The position numbers were made by a program, and so were the translations under genes. The notes under the pieces were generated by a model. The model had not been told where the DNA came from. It searched no databases and was given only the letters and a program-made list of their open reading frames with translations. From Lycorma delicatula (Eukaryota; Arthropoda; Insecta; Hemiptera; Fulgoridae): 64,000 nucleotides of DNA. Position 1 is the first letter of the stretch; each line of letters begins with the position of its first letter. Shown here in pieces: positions 36,760 through 49,008 of this stretch. Location of the stretch: NCBI RefSeq assembly GCF_047948215.1, contig NC_134455.1, positions 323,260,147 to 323,324,146 of the forward strand, written 5' to 3'.

Positions 36760-36905
36760 CTTTCTTTTCCTGTTTAGCCTCCGGTAACTACCGTTTAGAT
36801 AATACTTCAGAGGATGAATGAGGATGATATGTATGAGTGTAAATGAAGTGTAGCTTGTACACTCTCAGTTCGACCATTCCTGAGATGTGTTGTTAATATA
36901 CATCG
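36760..36905 (-). mobile_element. SINE 3' fragment nested in the pogo relic
   Basis: Shares TTTAGCCTCCGG, CTTCAGAGGATGAATGAGG, AATGAAGTGTAG and CGACCATTCCTGAGATGTG with the full SINE at 59.7 kb. Truncated before the tRNA-like head, as expected for incomplete reverse transcription. It separates two blocks of the pogo coding sequence, so it inserted later. Confidence 0.8.
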
Positions 36906-37280
36906 TTTTTTCATTTGTCTAATTAACTAGTGCTGACAGAGAGATTTTCACCTTCCTGGAGACGGTTTTGAAAATATGGTGCCTTTTCCTGTAATATTGA
37001 TCCAGGAGTTGGCAACTCTTTTTCACAAACCGAAAAAAAAAATCATAAATACAAGGCTTCGATTGTTTTATCAGTTTCCTTCATACGCGATCTAGACTAA
37101 AAGCATTTCTGAAAATTGTTTCTTCGACTCTACTGTTCCAATTTTGTTCGATTGCGTCTCCAGTTTCCTACAGTTATTGTATTTATTCCAAGATCTTGGG
37201 AAATAGCTTTAAATGTTTCGCTTTTAACTATGAGTTTAAACGCGTCTAACAATACACTTGATGGTAACAAAATATGTTAA

Positions 37281-39656
37281 ATGTTTGAACTCATTTTACA
37301 TTAAATTGCAAAGTAAAAAAATAACGAAAAAAGTTAATTTTTAATTCAAAAATACGGTAAACGCAGTACACTATAAAACACCCACAAATGAAAGCTAATA
37401 TAAGATGAACGACGTTAAATTATGTTCACGGAACGCAATATAGTACAGTACAATTACAGTAAAAAAAAAGAACAAAAATAGCGTCATTACGCTATTTTTG
37501 CCGCTGACCGGATGCCGTAGTGGAAATACTTCTTGGAAATTCCATCGGGTCACTATAAGTAAAAGGTCGATTCATTTTCTGTAATTATGAACAGTCACTG
37601 AGAGATGAACGCTTAACGGTAGGATATTCTGTTATAGTCTTGCGATAAGAATCGATTGCAGTTGGGCGTACATAGAGAAAGGCTGGAAATCGAAAACCAG
37701 TTTGACAACAGGCCTGTAAAAACATATTTTATGATGTTGAAAAACATTATTTGGTAAATAGCGTACATTAGTCGTTTTTTAAAAATTCGGCTCGGATTAC
37801 TGGAAAGTAGGGTTATCAGACTATACTGTACTGGAATTGACTTCTACCTTTAATTTCATGGTTATTATGATCAGTTCAGAGAGCAGAATCCAGGTAGGAA
37901 TTACCATAAACAGGTAGGAATTTCGTTTATAGACCTGTGTCAAGTAAGGTAATATACTCTTCTATTTTACATAATCGGTCTTTAAAAAAAAAAAACATTG
38001 TTTTCTTGATCGGAATGCTGAGATTATGAGTTCGGCTAAATTAGAAAAAATAAAAATTTAATCGATTTTAAAATCTAATTTTTTAAAATTGCTAATTAGA
38101 TCAACGTTTGAAAGGTGGTAATTGTTAATTTATTAAATTCTTCTAATAAGGAAATTCAGTAAAAAGTAATTATTCGTTTTTTTCTAAACTGTAATTCGGA
38201 ACATTTATTCCGCAAACAGATTTTATTACCTCGATTGCTTACATTTGGGAGAGTACAAGTTTTGGTATGACTCAGATAAGAAATAGTTAGCCCTCATTTC
38301 TTTTCGGAACTCAACAAACTATTGAAAATATTAATAACTTGTTCGATTTAATAAATAAAACCGGGAAGAGGGTTCTTATAAATATTTTTAACATACGGTT
38401 CCGTCTGTGTAATTCTGTGAACCTTGTTATAGTGATCAATTTTACCTAATTCGCTTAAAAACAATTTTATGGGCTTTTTAAATAAAACAGTCTTATTTTT
38501 AATTTCATTAACTGCTTGTTCTCCTTCTTCTTTCGATTCGATTTAGGTTACAGATTTACTGCACCGTCTTCAGATTCGATAACCCTTCTAATTTCAACCG
38601 TTTCTGTTTCACCGATTGTTTATTGCTCGTATCAACATCCTCGTAATTTTCTGTCTATCTTAGCGTTACTTGAAAATAATACAACTTAAAATTACTTCCC
38701 TCGTTCGGTTTATTCGTTTAAAAAGTTTACTTTATTAACAGCGGGGGAGAAAATTTATCGCTGAATAACAATATAACGGTAGATAGCAATCTTAAATAAA
38801 TTAATATTTTTATTGCGATTCCTTCACCGCAAGATTTTTAAACGTATATATAGTCTTGCCTAAATTTTTCTTAACATAGGTATCATTTTTATGATAATTG
38901 AAAAATATTAATGGCGTTACCTAATTTTTAAAGAAAAACTGAATTTTTACCTTACTTTATTCTACTCTATACATTGCATGGAATGAGGCGTGGCAGTCAG
39001 TACAGGCGGAACTGTATGAGGTTTAGATTGTATTTACTTACTTTTCACTTCGACTCGGCCGACTTAAACGATATCGTACGTCTTGCTTACGATCTTAATT
39101 AAATAATCGTTCAGCATAACTCTTTATTTGATCCAAGGAACATTAATCATTCTTGAGTAAATTTTCTTGTAAAAATTGTATACCTAAAATAATTTATTAA
39201 AGAAACTGGCAAATGTAGTGCGCATTAAATCACTGCAATTAACGTCGTTAAACTGCAGCTTGATAACAGAACAATAATCCTGGCAATAACTTTATCAGGG
39301 CTCTACTTCTTATTTTTTAGCATTATTTTTACTACTTTCATTTATTAGCTATTAGCTTTTCAAACTACAGTACATGTGTGCTGTGCTGCATTCTTTTTCT
39401 CTCGCATTTTATAACAGGAAAGAAAGCAATTAATTTTGATTACATTAATTTATTCGTTGCAGAATTTTTCCAATTATGAGTAAAATTTACCGCTTAACGA
39501 TCTTATGTAAAGTCAAGATTGTTAATTTTTGTACGCTCTAAAACTATTTCAAATATATCTTAATCTCAAAATTAATTCTCGGCATAGGAGAATTTATTTT
39601 AAACCTTTGCTTGAATGTTTTTTGAATAGTATTTATCAGTTTTATGATGTCGTGTC

Positions 39657-39689
<33 letters not shown>

Positions 39690-41239
39690 GTAATACATCC
39701 ATGAAGGTGACAAATCACTATAACGATATTTAACTAATATATATTTACTTCGACAAGTTTTTGTGAAGATTTTAACTGAATTTTTTCAAATTGTTTTCTG
39801 GAGATTTTGAGAAACAACAGGCATTAAAAATCGACTGATGAAACAATGGAAAAATCTGGTTTTCTCCGACAGTTTGTTTTTAATTTTTGTCAATTTTAAT
39901 ATAAAGGTTTCTAAATTTTAATTATTTCGGAATCGTTCATTCTGTCGTACAAAATTTTATTCGGAGACAATACTATAACTTTTCTGCCAACTAGTTTCTT
40001 TTTGAGACTGAAATTAATATTCTCCTTTGTTTTTTAATATACGCTAATGTAGTATGTTAACATAGTCTTTCTCCATCATGAAGATTATAATAGTTATTGT
40101 TATTATATATCATTAAAAATTATTATAGATATATAATCTAAATTTGTGTAAAAATCCTGAAATAAAAGTAAAATAAAATATTAATAAAAATAAAATAAAT
40201 GAAATAGATAAAATTATTTCTTTACATCTTTAGTTTTTATTTTATTTAGCTGTTTAGAAGTATAAAATATTTAATCAGTTCGTTATAGATTCCAGGAATT
40301 GGATTTTTTAAAAATTAGGGTTATTCAGTTGTTGCTCGTTTGCATTCTCTGCTGTACTTATTCGCTGTATTTTCAGTATGCAACAGGTATAATCGAGATT
40401 TCTGTGCTGTGCATACGGTATGAATGTCGTGTGAATGTGGATGTAAACGTACTACAAATCACGTTACAATCTTGAATAACCTGAGTTGAGTTTTTACGTT
40501 CGATCCAACAATACTTCTATTCAATTTCTTTTGAAAAATTAATTCGGTAAAAGAAAACAAAATTTACCTGGAGGAAGTAAATTCTTAATCGTTTATTTGC
40601 CATTATTTTATCATTTTGGTATCTTGAAGGTTATTAAAATAACACAGTTCAATGTACTGTTCACAGTACTACACAGATATTAAATTGGCGCAATAAAACC
40701 ATAATTAAATGGAATGATTTATTATCTTTCTTTTAGATTACGATTATTCCAGAATTAAATTAAAAAATTTATATTTGTAACCCAGTATAAATACTAAAAA
40801 AATTCTTAATTATAAGACTGACTTTTCGTTATTTTATTTTGTTTCCGTTTGCCCCGCTCAAAAACACCCAGTCATCATGACCCTCAAAGTAAGCTACGCT
40901 AGCTGAGTACGCCGAACAATATTTCTAACAACACATACCGCATACTGCACTCGCCATTCCCACCATGCGACCGAAATTAACACCTTACTTTTCTTTGATA
41001 AGTCAGTAAAAAGTACAAGTATACATTGTTTTATTATCATGAGCATACAAACTTATTGAAAAAAAAAATGTGGAGCACATTTAAATTTGTATACATATTT
41101 ACCTTACAATGTGTTAAACCAATGGAAACGTTGTTCACATAGAAAAATACTCAGAAAAATGTTTAAAGTAGTCCAAGAAACGTTAACATACCTCTGGTTT
41201 TAAAATTAATTATGTATACGTATTAATAATAATATACTA
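37281..41239. other. Gene-free AT-rich DNA
   Basis: No supported gene in about 4 kb. Contains a perfect 11-bp hairpin (CAAAAATAGCG / CGCTATTTTTG, 37,473-37,500) just outside the pogo relic, and a (TA)n run at 39,663-39,689. Confidence 0.35.
39663..39689. repeat. (TA)13 microsatellite
   Basis: Pure TA repeat. Confidence 0.95.
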
Positions 41240-41755
41240 AGGCCGTTCAGCAAGTTCCAGGCCTGAAAAATATTTTTTTATTTTTATTGTTTCAACGTAA
41301 TCATCTTGCAATGCGATCATTTAATACAATATTGTGCATTTTTGTGACGATTTCGTCGGTCAGAGGTTTTTGGGCGTTTTGAATGTTCATTGTTTTAAGA
41401 GGATGTACAACCACGCTTAAATTGACTTTTTTACCGTCCACTTTCACTTTTTTACCGACGAAAAGGGGAAGAATCCTTTAAAATGGAATCTTCTTGTATA
41501 ATCGTCGGGGTTAAACCTTTTAAAACAAAGCACAATTTAATAGCTTGGATTTCAGTTTTATCCATTTTTCCGAAAATGTCAAAACTTGTTTGCTTTACTT
41601 GATTGCAAATAAATAAGCAACTAAACGTGCGCTTATGAAACTAAGCAGCCCGCCGTCTAAAGTATCATACTTGACAAATATAGTCATTTGGTCATACTTA
41701 GGCCATCTCTGTGTCACACCGAGAACTTTCCGAACGACCCTTGTAATATTATTAT
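41240..41755 (-). mobile_element. Internally deleted mariner (MITE-like derivative)
   Basis: The ends AGGCCGTTCAGCAAGTTCC (left) and AGGGTCGTTCGGAAAGTTCTC (complement of the right end) are imperfect inverted repeats. On the minus strand from 41,565 the interior gives MDKTEIQ, LKGLTPTIIQEDSILKDSSP and, further on, RPKTSD. This is the start of a mariner transposase (relatives read KGLTPTEI...LGDSSPSF, then GRPKTATT). The catalytic two-thirds is gone, so about 515 bp remain of what should be 1.3 kb. Such deletion derivatives are typical non-autonomous mariners. Confidence 0.65.
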
Positions 41756-41883
41756 ATATGCACGGGTGTAATATCTATATTTAAAGTTACGTTATATGTA
41801 TAAAATTATGTTCAATAACAAAAATTTTTGTTGTTTTTAAAATGAGTATTTTCGTTGTAAGATAATATATACACATGAATATA

Positions 41884-43208
41884 CAGGGTCATTCACGGGG
41901 ATGTTTTTGAAGTGGGTTATACTCGGACGTTCGTGGTGGGAGGGGCACGTGGCTGGTGTCTGACGTTTCCTTTGTTCATAGCATTTACATTTTAGTCGTT
42001 GAGATGGAGCCGTGGACGCTAGACCAACGCCTGTACGCGTATGACAGTTTTTTGCGAAATGACGAATCCGTAACTGCTGTTCAGCCAGATTTCCGCCGTC
42101 AGTTTAATATCCATCGTAATGCAAGTGTCCCTTCTCGTAACACAATATTGCGATGGGTAAACAACCTTCGAACAAGCGGTTCAATATTGAAGAAAAAACC
42201 ACCGGGTCCCCGACGAACTGCTAGCACTCCGGAGAACATCGAACGAGTAAGGGAAGCCATTGTCAGAAGCCCACGCTGCTCTACTCAGAGGCATTCAACA
42301 GCGCTTCAAATGAGCACAAGTACGGTAAGAATTCTGCACACAGACCTGCATTTCCATCCTTACAAGATAGCCGTCGTGCAGCAGTTAAACGAGCAAGATT
42401 TCACGCAGCGATTACAATTTTGTCGACAAATGCTTACCGTTTTTGAAGAAAATGAAAATTTGTTATTGTTAATGAGTGACGAAGCCCATTTTCATCCGAA
42501 TGACTTAGTCAACAAACAGAATTGCCAGTATTGGGCAGAAAGAAACCCACATCAGCTTCATGAGAAACCACTTCATAGCCCAAAGATGACTGTCTGGTGT
42601 GCAATAGGAAAGGTCGGTGTTATTGGACCATATTTTTTTGAAGAAAATGACGCTGCCGTAACTGTAACAGCTGATCGTTACATTGCGATGTTGAATACGT
42701 TTTTCATCCCGAGTTACGAAACCGGGGAATCGATTTTCAAAATGTGTTATTCCAGCAGAATGGAGCTACAGCGCACACAGCGAGGGCAACGATGGCTGTT
42801 CTCCGTAACTTGTTTCCGGGACGGATCGTTTCCAGATTCGGCGACATTCCTTGCCCCCCTCGGTCCCCCGACTTAAGTAGTTGTGATTTTTTTCTGTGGG
42901 GGTTTCTGAAATCGCGTGTGTACGGCAATAAACCGCGTACATTGAAGGACCTAAAGATCGCAATTCGTCATCACGTCACCCAGATTGATGTAGACATGCT
43001 GTAAAGAATTGAGGCGAGTTACCGTAAAAGGCTACAACAATGTATTGCCCAAAATGGATACCACTTGCCGGACATAATTTTTCGTTCATGAGTAAGTAAC
43101 AAATGCTTTGATTTAACAAGGGTTTCAGTACCAATAAAACTTTTTTAAAGTAAATATTAAATTTTTTATGATTATTTTAAAAACATCCGGTTCACGTGAA
43201 TGACCCTG
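41884..43208 (+). mobile_element. Tc1/mariner element with TIRs and TA flanks, 1,325 bp
   Basis: The left end CAGGGTCATTCACGGGGATG and the right end, complement CAGGGTCATTCACGTGAACC then GGATGTTTTT, match apart from a 6-base gap in the left end. TA flanks both sides (41,882-41,883 and 43,209-43,210). It abuts the LTR-like unit to its right. The complete ends and nearly open frame indicate a fairly young copy. Confidence 0.9.
42004..43091 (+). pseudogene. DD41D (rosa-type) transposase, lightly disrupted
   Basis: The start is at 42,004 (MEPWTLDQRLYAYDSFLRND); in-frame upstream sequence lies in the TIR-proximal leader. A paired helix-turn-helix follows: NTILRWVNNLRTSG, then RSPRCSTQRHSTALQMSTST. 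Catalytic region: the first Asp is in LLMSDEAHFHPND. The second should be in FQQDGAT but reads FQQNGATAHTARATM (AAT at 42,759-42,761), a G-to-A change. The third is CDFFLWGFLKSRVYG at 42,885. Forty-one residues separate the second and third positions, the DD41D spacing known for rosa-like elements. A one-base shift near 42,730 and a TAA at 43,002-43,004 (before EASYRKRLQQCIAQNGYHL) also disable it. The family end is TGA at 43,089-43,091. Confidence 0.9.
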
Positions 43209-43210
43209 TA

Positions 43211-44000
43211 TGTATATTGCCACTTGCCGTGCTTCATATCGGCGAGCGCGACGCTAGCCGTTAAGTGTCAGCCGGAATCACAGACTCCCTACGTGCCATC
43301 ACACGTCTCCCTCGTAATAAGCCAGCTGACCACCCAACATTTCACCACAGCGATGTGGCCATAGTGGCCATTTTTTATTTATTTATAAAGCGGTCGGCTT
43401 TATAAGCATCAATCCAGTAATGCGAGAACATTCATTCGTGGACCAACACCAGGAGTAAAGTAAGAAGAAGAAGGAAGAAGTTACGTGGTCGGGCCAACAT
43501 CCCCGCCAGAGCAGCAGGCCTGGCCGGCCCTCCGGGGAGCCGCTGGGCGCGGACGTCACCTTCCCGTCCCAGCTTGCTGGGCTTCAGGCGTCCTGGCCGG
43601 TGGCCTCACCAATGTGGGATCGCTCGGGGAGAATCACCTCGGCCGCGTCGGCGGAAGATGATCGATGCCGATCCGACATTGCGGAGCTCTGGGGATCACC
43701 ACTGCCACGTTGTAATAGGGACCTAACTGCCGGTTAGGGAAAGTTCGGTCTGATTCCGGTTGACGAGCCGCAATTCACCGACTACAGCCGAATCGACATC
43801 GCCGGAGGCCAGCGACCGGAACCAACAGCCCTTCTCAAGGCTACGGGCTACCTCATCACACACATAAACGGCCTTTTTCAGGGCCACTACTACAAAGACC
43901 CCAAATAGCCCTTGTCAGGACTACCACAAGGTTCTAAGGTGCCTCGAACCGTCGGAGCTATTCGGTGACGTTGTATTAAATATAAATTAATTAATTATAA
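43211..44000 (+). repeat. GC-rich solo-LTR-like unit
   Basis: A roughly 790-bp block starts TGTATATTGCC, directly after the mariner. It carries two TATA-like boxes (TTTATAAAG at 43,382 and CTTTATAAG at 43,398), an initiator-like ATTCATTCG 30-40 bp further on, and about 450 bp of GC-rich sequence. It ends in AT-rich sequence near 43,980. No coding frame, primer-binding site or internal domain follows. Promoter, long GC-rich body and 3'-end signal are the layout of an LTR (U3-R-U5). The exact right edge and any target duplication are not clear. It could instead be a promoter plus non-coding RNA unit. Confidence 0.4.
43870..43885 (+). promoter_or_regulatory. Histone-mRNA-like 3' stem-loop
   Basis: AAAC-GGCCTTTTTCAGGGCC-ACTAC: a six-pair stem (one U-G wobble) with the loop UUUC, preceded by AAAC and followed by ACTA. 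This is one base from the metazoan replication-dependent histone consensus GGCCCTTTTCAGGGCC. A purine-rich ACAAAGACC follows 5 bases later, where U7 snRNA would pair. No histone frame precedes it. Confidence 0.45.
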
Positions 44001-45309
44001 TTACCTATCGGAACGACCTTTTCGTGTATTGAAATTCGTAATTTTTTTAATCAGGAATAATTCAAATTCGCGAATTATAATAAAAAGTATCTATGTGTAT
44101 TTATTATTTTCTGTCTAAAGTTGATATACCTTTTTTTTAAATATGTATGTATGAATTGTTTACGAGAGCTGACAAAATTTTGAGGGTTTTCATCAAGCTT
44201 TTTTGTGGCAGGAAATTGCAGCATATGATGCGATAGAAAATACAGGTCATTAAATATTGTTGACGCGAGTCAACAATATTGTAATGTTTGTGTTATAACA
44301 TTGTGTTAATGTTTGTGTGTAATAACATGTAATGTTTGTGTTGGGAATATTATTTTCTTTCTTCGTGTAACAAAAGTATTATTCTACTTGTTTCATACTA
44401 AAGAAGTTAAGATTTTTCGAAACACTAGTCAGGCGCAGTGTAAAATACCTTCTTTACAAGAGTTGGAGAACTAAGATAAATATATCAACTACATATAACA
44501 AAATACAACACCTGTCTTTCAGCCTAAGCGTATACCTTACTCTTTTCTTAAGCGTGTACTTAGAAGGGATAGATCTCACAATCGCACTCCGGCAACCAAC
44601 CCATCAGATAGGAATATCCTTACAATGAAGCGGCAGTTTTGATTCGAAGGGAGAGTGTTACGAAAAGATAACTGTTGGGTTTCAATATACGGAAATACAA
44701 TAAAAAATTTAATAGAATCGTAATACATTCTACAGTTTCCAACCGGTGAAGTGATCAGGATCTTCCAGTAATCCATATTTTCATAGCGGGAGGGTATTCA
44801 CTCTAAGACAGCTTTGTGTATCGTTCAGTAAGAAGGAAATAATCTTAAAGGCGCCAATGCAGCACTCGTATAGGATTACGTATTCAGTGTTTCAGATTTT
44901 TTACGTACTCCTTGGACCACGGATAAACAGAGATTTTTAGTCAATTCATGATGAATGTATAGATGTACTAGTTTTATTGCGTACACTTTTGTCTACATGT
45001 AACACCTGTCCTTTCTGGGCTTTATAAACTACTGACAGTAGCGTTGCTGTCAGCTGTTAAGAGGTTAAGACGAACTTTCGTCCTTGCTGTATTGATGTAT
45101 ACTTATATGTATGAATTAATTTGTAATCATATAGAACAGATCCTATAGAGACATTTTTAATGAATTCGACATCAAAATGTTCACAAAAGTCCAGCGAATA
45201 GCTCTACGTAACACCTTGCTGAAACTGGGGGAGGGAGCACCTAACACTGTAATCAGTGGGGGTGACAGAAGCGGCTACTCCAATTAGATAATTTGTAATT
45301 TATCATTTT
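44001..45309. other. AT-rich spacer
   Basis: No supported gene. GT-rich imperfect repeats (TAATGTTTGTGT) lie at 44,282-44,342. A minus-strand frame at 44,576-44,776 has no known motif. Confidence 0.3.
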
Positions 45310-45560
45310 TACTTCCGTGTGCGAAGTAAAGGAAGTATTGTGATCGGGAAAAATTTCGGTTTTCAGATTACAACGGAAATATCCATTTTGACTAATTTCG
45401 GTGTGACGTCTGTACGTACGTATGTATCTCGCATAACTCAAAAACGATTAGTTGTAGGATGTTGAAATTTTGGATTTAGGACTAACTGTAACATCTTGTT
45501 GTATACCTCCCCTTTTGATTGCAATCGACTGAATCAAAAGTGGTCCAAAAAATCTCAGAA
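45310..45560. repeat. Dispersed repeat of the 'CGTACGTATGTATC' type
   Basis: Contains GGAAGTATTGTGATCGGGAA, GACGTCTGTACGTACGTATG, AACTCAAAAACGATTAG and TTTTGATTGCAATCGACTG. I remember this arrangement as high-copy in some hemipteran genomes. It is non-coding. Confidence 0.5.
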
Positions 45561-48500
45561 TCCAAAACAATTTTGATTTTTGACTTTTTTTTAACTGCGG
45601 TAATAAGCCCTCATTGAGAACCTTTCAACGATATGTCATAAGTGGTACTTATTTTCATTGATCCCGAAGTTATAGCCAAATGAAACTTTAATTAATGAAA
45701 TATTTGGATCTTATAAGGGGACATTCTTATATAGAATAAACCACATCGGTTCGAATTCGACTTAATCTCCTTTTTTTAATTTAAATATATTGATGTATTA
45801 ATAATTATTAGCCTTGATTGTAAAAAAAATATAATAAATAATAATTCAATAACAATAAAAAAAATATATCTGAAGTTATTAATGAAATAAAGTTTTATGT
45901 ACTTTTCATTTAAAAAAATGTGTATATGTAATTTAATAGGCGTACAAGGAAGTTATGTGGTGTCCACATCAATTTTTTTTTAATCTAACTGTTCAAACAG
46001 TTTGTAGAACAGATCTTTTTATGTCACATGATAAAAAAAAAAAAAAAAAAAAAAAAAACAGTTTGATTTATAAGAATTTTTCGTTATTTAATGGTCAAAA
46101 GAACCTTACTTCGTACTGAGATAAGAAAAAGTTAAATTTTGAGTTTAACTTGTTATTTCTCGTCAATATAACTCCTATTCTAGGAAAATTCTATTCTATT
46201 CTAGGATCGTGTTTTTATTTCATTTGAACTAAAATTAACTGCTTACAATCCGACTCATTTATAATCTTTATGGTGACACATAAAAAAAAATTAAATACTA
46301 ACAAAAGATTTCTTAAATAGTTATTTAAGACTAGCAACTTAAGTCACTGAGTATTTCATACAATATCGCTTTCAAACAGAAAATTATAATATATATTGAT
46401 ATGAAACGTCAAACGATGACTAAGAAAGTCATTTTTATTTTTATTTTCCCGAATTATTTCCATCTAATGCATACTTTCTGTGCATAACGTATAATCTATA
46501 GCTGTTCATTTTCATACGATACGTAAATGCTAAACAAAATGTTTATTGAAATGTGTATGTATTGCTTTCATTTTTCAAACTACTCAATAAATCTTGTTTC
46601 TAGTTTATTAATTTAAACACTAGTCATATTTCGATAAGACCAAAGTAGTTTTGTAAAAGAAATGAGAAAGTCTTTAGGAAAAATTTATATTAAAAAACAT
46701 TTAATATATCATTAAAGACATATGTTGAAACGTTTTATAAGTAAATAATTTAATTATTCAAATGTAATGAATTTATAAAACGTTTAATAATGTAAGAAAT
46801 ATTTAAAAAGGTTATTCATATAGCTAGAACGCCTCTTTTCATTTATCATAGTAGAATCAGTTCCACAAACTTGGCAGCGGCTACATACGATCGACTCTAC
46901 TTTCTCGATGATCTGTCAACCCTATTCTGTCGAATGTATTCCATTGCAGGTATCAGCAGTGAACCATTGAAAGATTTTAAAAATAATTTTAAGCTCTGAA
47001 AATGGAGTTTAATCGCTGGAAGTCATATTCTGATAAAGAATCAATTTTTTCTTCTACATCAAACTGAGAAAACAAAAATTATTGTGATATTCATTGAATT
47101 TATTTAAATTAACCTACTGAATAAACGTATTTCTAAACAAGTTTTATTTATAGTAATTTTAGGCTGTGATGAAACAAAAAAAATATGCGTGTTTCTAATA
47201 CAAAGGACAAACACCGGAACCCGATTGAAAATGTTTACGCTACAAAATCACCGATTTGGGTTAAAACTGTTGTTTGAAAATAGAAAACTTCAGACTGTGT
47301 TTTTTTAATTTTTTCTTATTTTTTAACCGAGTGTCGTTAACTTTTTTCTCTCGGTACGGGAAACGTCTTTAGACATGAGATACATACGGATGGATTTGCC
47401 GATCTTAAGAATAAATTGATAACTTCAGTAATATCTCATCGAAACGTTTACTCACCTATGCCGTGTCTTATTAACAGCAAAACTTGTGTAATTTTTCAAT
47501 GAGGATTTATTTTTTGAGAATTCGCTTCGTTTAGCTTATTTTGCAATCTAAAGGCCCTCGAAAAATGTTCTTTGATTGTCAGTCTGGGCGACAGTTGTAA
47601 CTGTTTAAACTAATGATGTATTTAATACATTTCTTTATAGCGAATTTATCTGATTTCATCTCGTAGAGGAAAATATTTTTACTTTTTTTTTCATAGAATT
47701 TCTTCTAAGTTTTAGAATTGATAAGAATGAGTTTCTGTGATGGATCATATGATGTTGCGGTGCACTGTTTATGCAATACCTATAGGGCATTATTACATCC
47801 GGTCTATTTGCAAACAAATTCTCTATTATTCGTTTATTACCGCTAGATTATTAACACAAATTGTAATAAATAATATCTAACGAAAGCTGTACCTATAATA
47901 CTGATTCATAATAACATTTTATGAAGGCTAGAGTACCTTCTTTACCTTATTAGGTAAGTTAATAATTATGCATAAAAATTTACTGTCGTTTAATCATTGG
48001 AAAGTTAAATTGCATGCGCGCGTACATACACACACTAAAGCAATTTAAAAAAATTATCTGTTCTAGATCTTACACTGTTTTTACGGTTGTCTTTATTTAT
48101 TTATTTATATAAATATTTCCATGTACTATTTATTTATTTACAGTAATTATATAAATTAACTTTATTTAAATACGTTTCGAAAAACTAAACCGTCATTAAT
48201 ATACTACAAATTTATCTTTTTAAGAAAATTTGAAATTTGTGTACAAAGCGGTAAGTATAACTTTTTGTATATTTCTTTTTTACAGTATAATTCAGTATTA
48301 ACTTTCTTTGTAAATAGGTTTATGTCGGTCACTTTTACCCGTTATTTGTTGTTATAAAGCGTTTTGATTTTTTCTTTATGCACTGTATCTTTCGTTAATT
48401 TCTACAATAATAACTTTACTAACTCTAATTCAACGTATTTTCTAATGAAGGGGTTCAAATTTTCTTAATAAGCGAATATAGTAGAGAAAACACAGTCGCA

Positions 48501-48945
48501 TATAAATAAACGTGAGGATTTCTGATTCAGGTATTTTACATTACTTATATCAGAATTGCCTAATTAATTACATCAATAATTAATAATTATTTATATAAAT
48601 AATTACATTATTTATTATCAGAATTAGACAGCTATGTAGAATCGAAACAGGTAAGTTTTTGACAAAGTTTGCCGAAATTATTGATAGGTTACCGTATTAT
48701 ATGATGATTTTTTTCTGGGGGTTAATTCACTTTTATTATTTATATAGATTTATCCTCTTTTCTAAAGCTTTCATTTGAATCACTCTTCCTTTTGACCGAT
48801 TAAAAATGTTATTCTTATTATTTAATGCTGAGCAGCTTAATTTCTTTGTCTCGGAAACAGATAGAAAAAAATCATAAATATAAATTTATTCTGTGGTAAT
48901 TTAATGTTTTTAAAAACTCAGATTAATAGTTTCATTTCACATTTC
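45561..48945. other. Gene-free AT-rich DNA
   Basis: No supported gene. Contains a pure (A)26 run at 46,033-46,058. Confidence 0.35.
46033..46058. repeat. Poly(A) run, 26 bases
   Basis: Pure A. It may mark the tail of an old retroposon, but nothing recognisable precedes it. Confidence 0.9.
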
Positions 48946-49008
48946 GAGTAAACGGGCAACCGGGGCGAATGTAGACATCTACGTTCGTCCCGGCTGTCCG
49001 TTTACTTC
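48946..49008. repeat. GC-rich near-perfect palindrome, 30-bp stem with 2-base centre
   Basis: GTAAACGGGCAACCGGGGCG on the left faces the complement of CGTCCCGGCTGTCCGTTTAC on the right, meeting at GTAGA-CA-TCTAC. Within the stem there is one A-C mismatch; the other departures are G-U wobble pairs if read as RNA. It stands out as GC-rich in very AT-rich DNA. Confidence 0.8.

Larger units (their letters stand above)
35730..37280 (-). pseudogene. Pogo/Tigger-like (CENP-B-type) transposase relic
   Basis: Minus-strand frames, in order: an N-terminal helix-turn-helix (FKAISQDLGINTITVGNW, RRNRTKLEQ) near 37,125-37,260; the CENP-B DNA-binding part (EALYL, ELPTPGSILQEKAPYFQNRL) near 36,950-37,080; the DDE core with CDEM-like and ARAFKNIALQV near 36,430-36,700; and PNEEVLCSDNIKKIILLPK near 36,240-36,290. 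The order and content fit the pogo/jerky-like group, whose relatives read DNAPSHP and PNVTSLIQPMDQG. The last part is badly decayed. A SINE 3' fragment and a (CA)n run are inserted. Many stops; inactive. Confidence 0.72.

Noticed and set aside
37473..37500. Perfect 11-bp hairpin with A/T flanks, like a bacterial terminator
   Set aside because: The context is a eukaryotic genome; a transposon-end or chance palindrome is more likely.
43500..43870. Histone gene upstream of the stem-loop
   Set aside because: No frame resembles any core or linker histone C-terminus.
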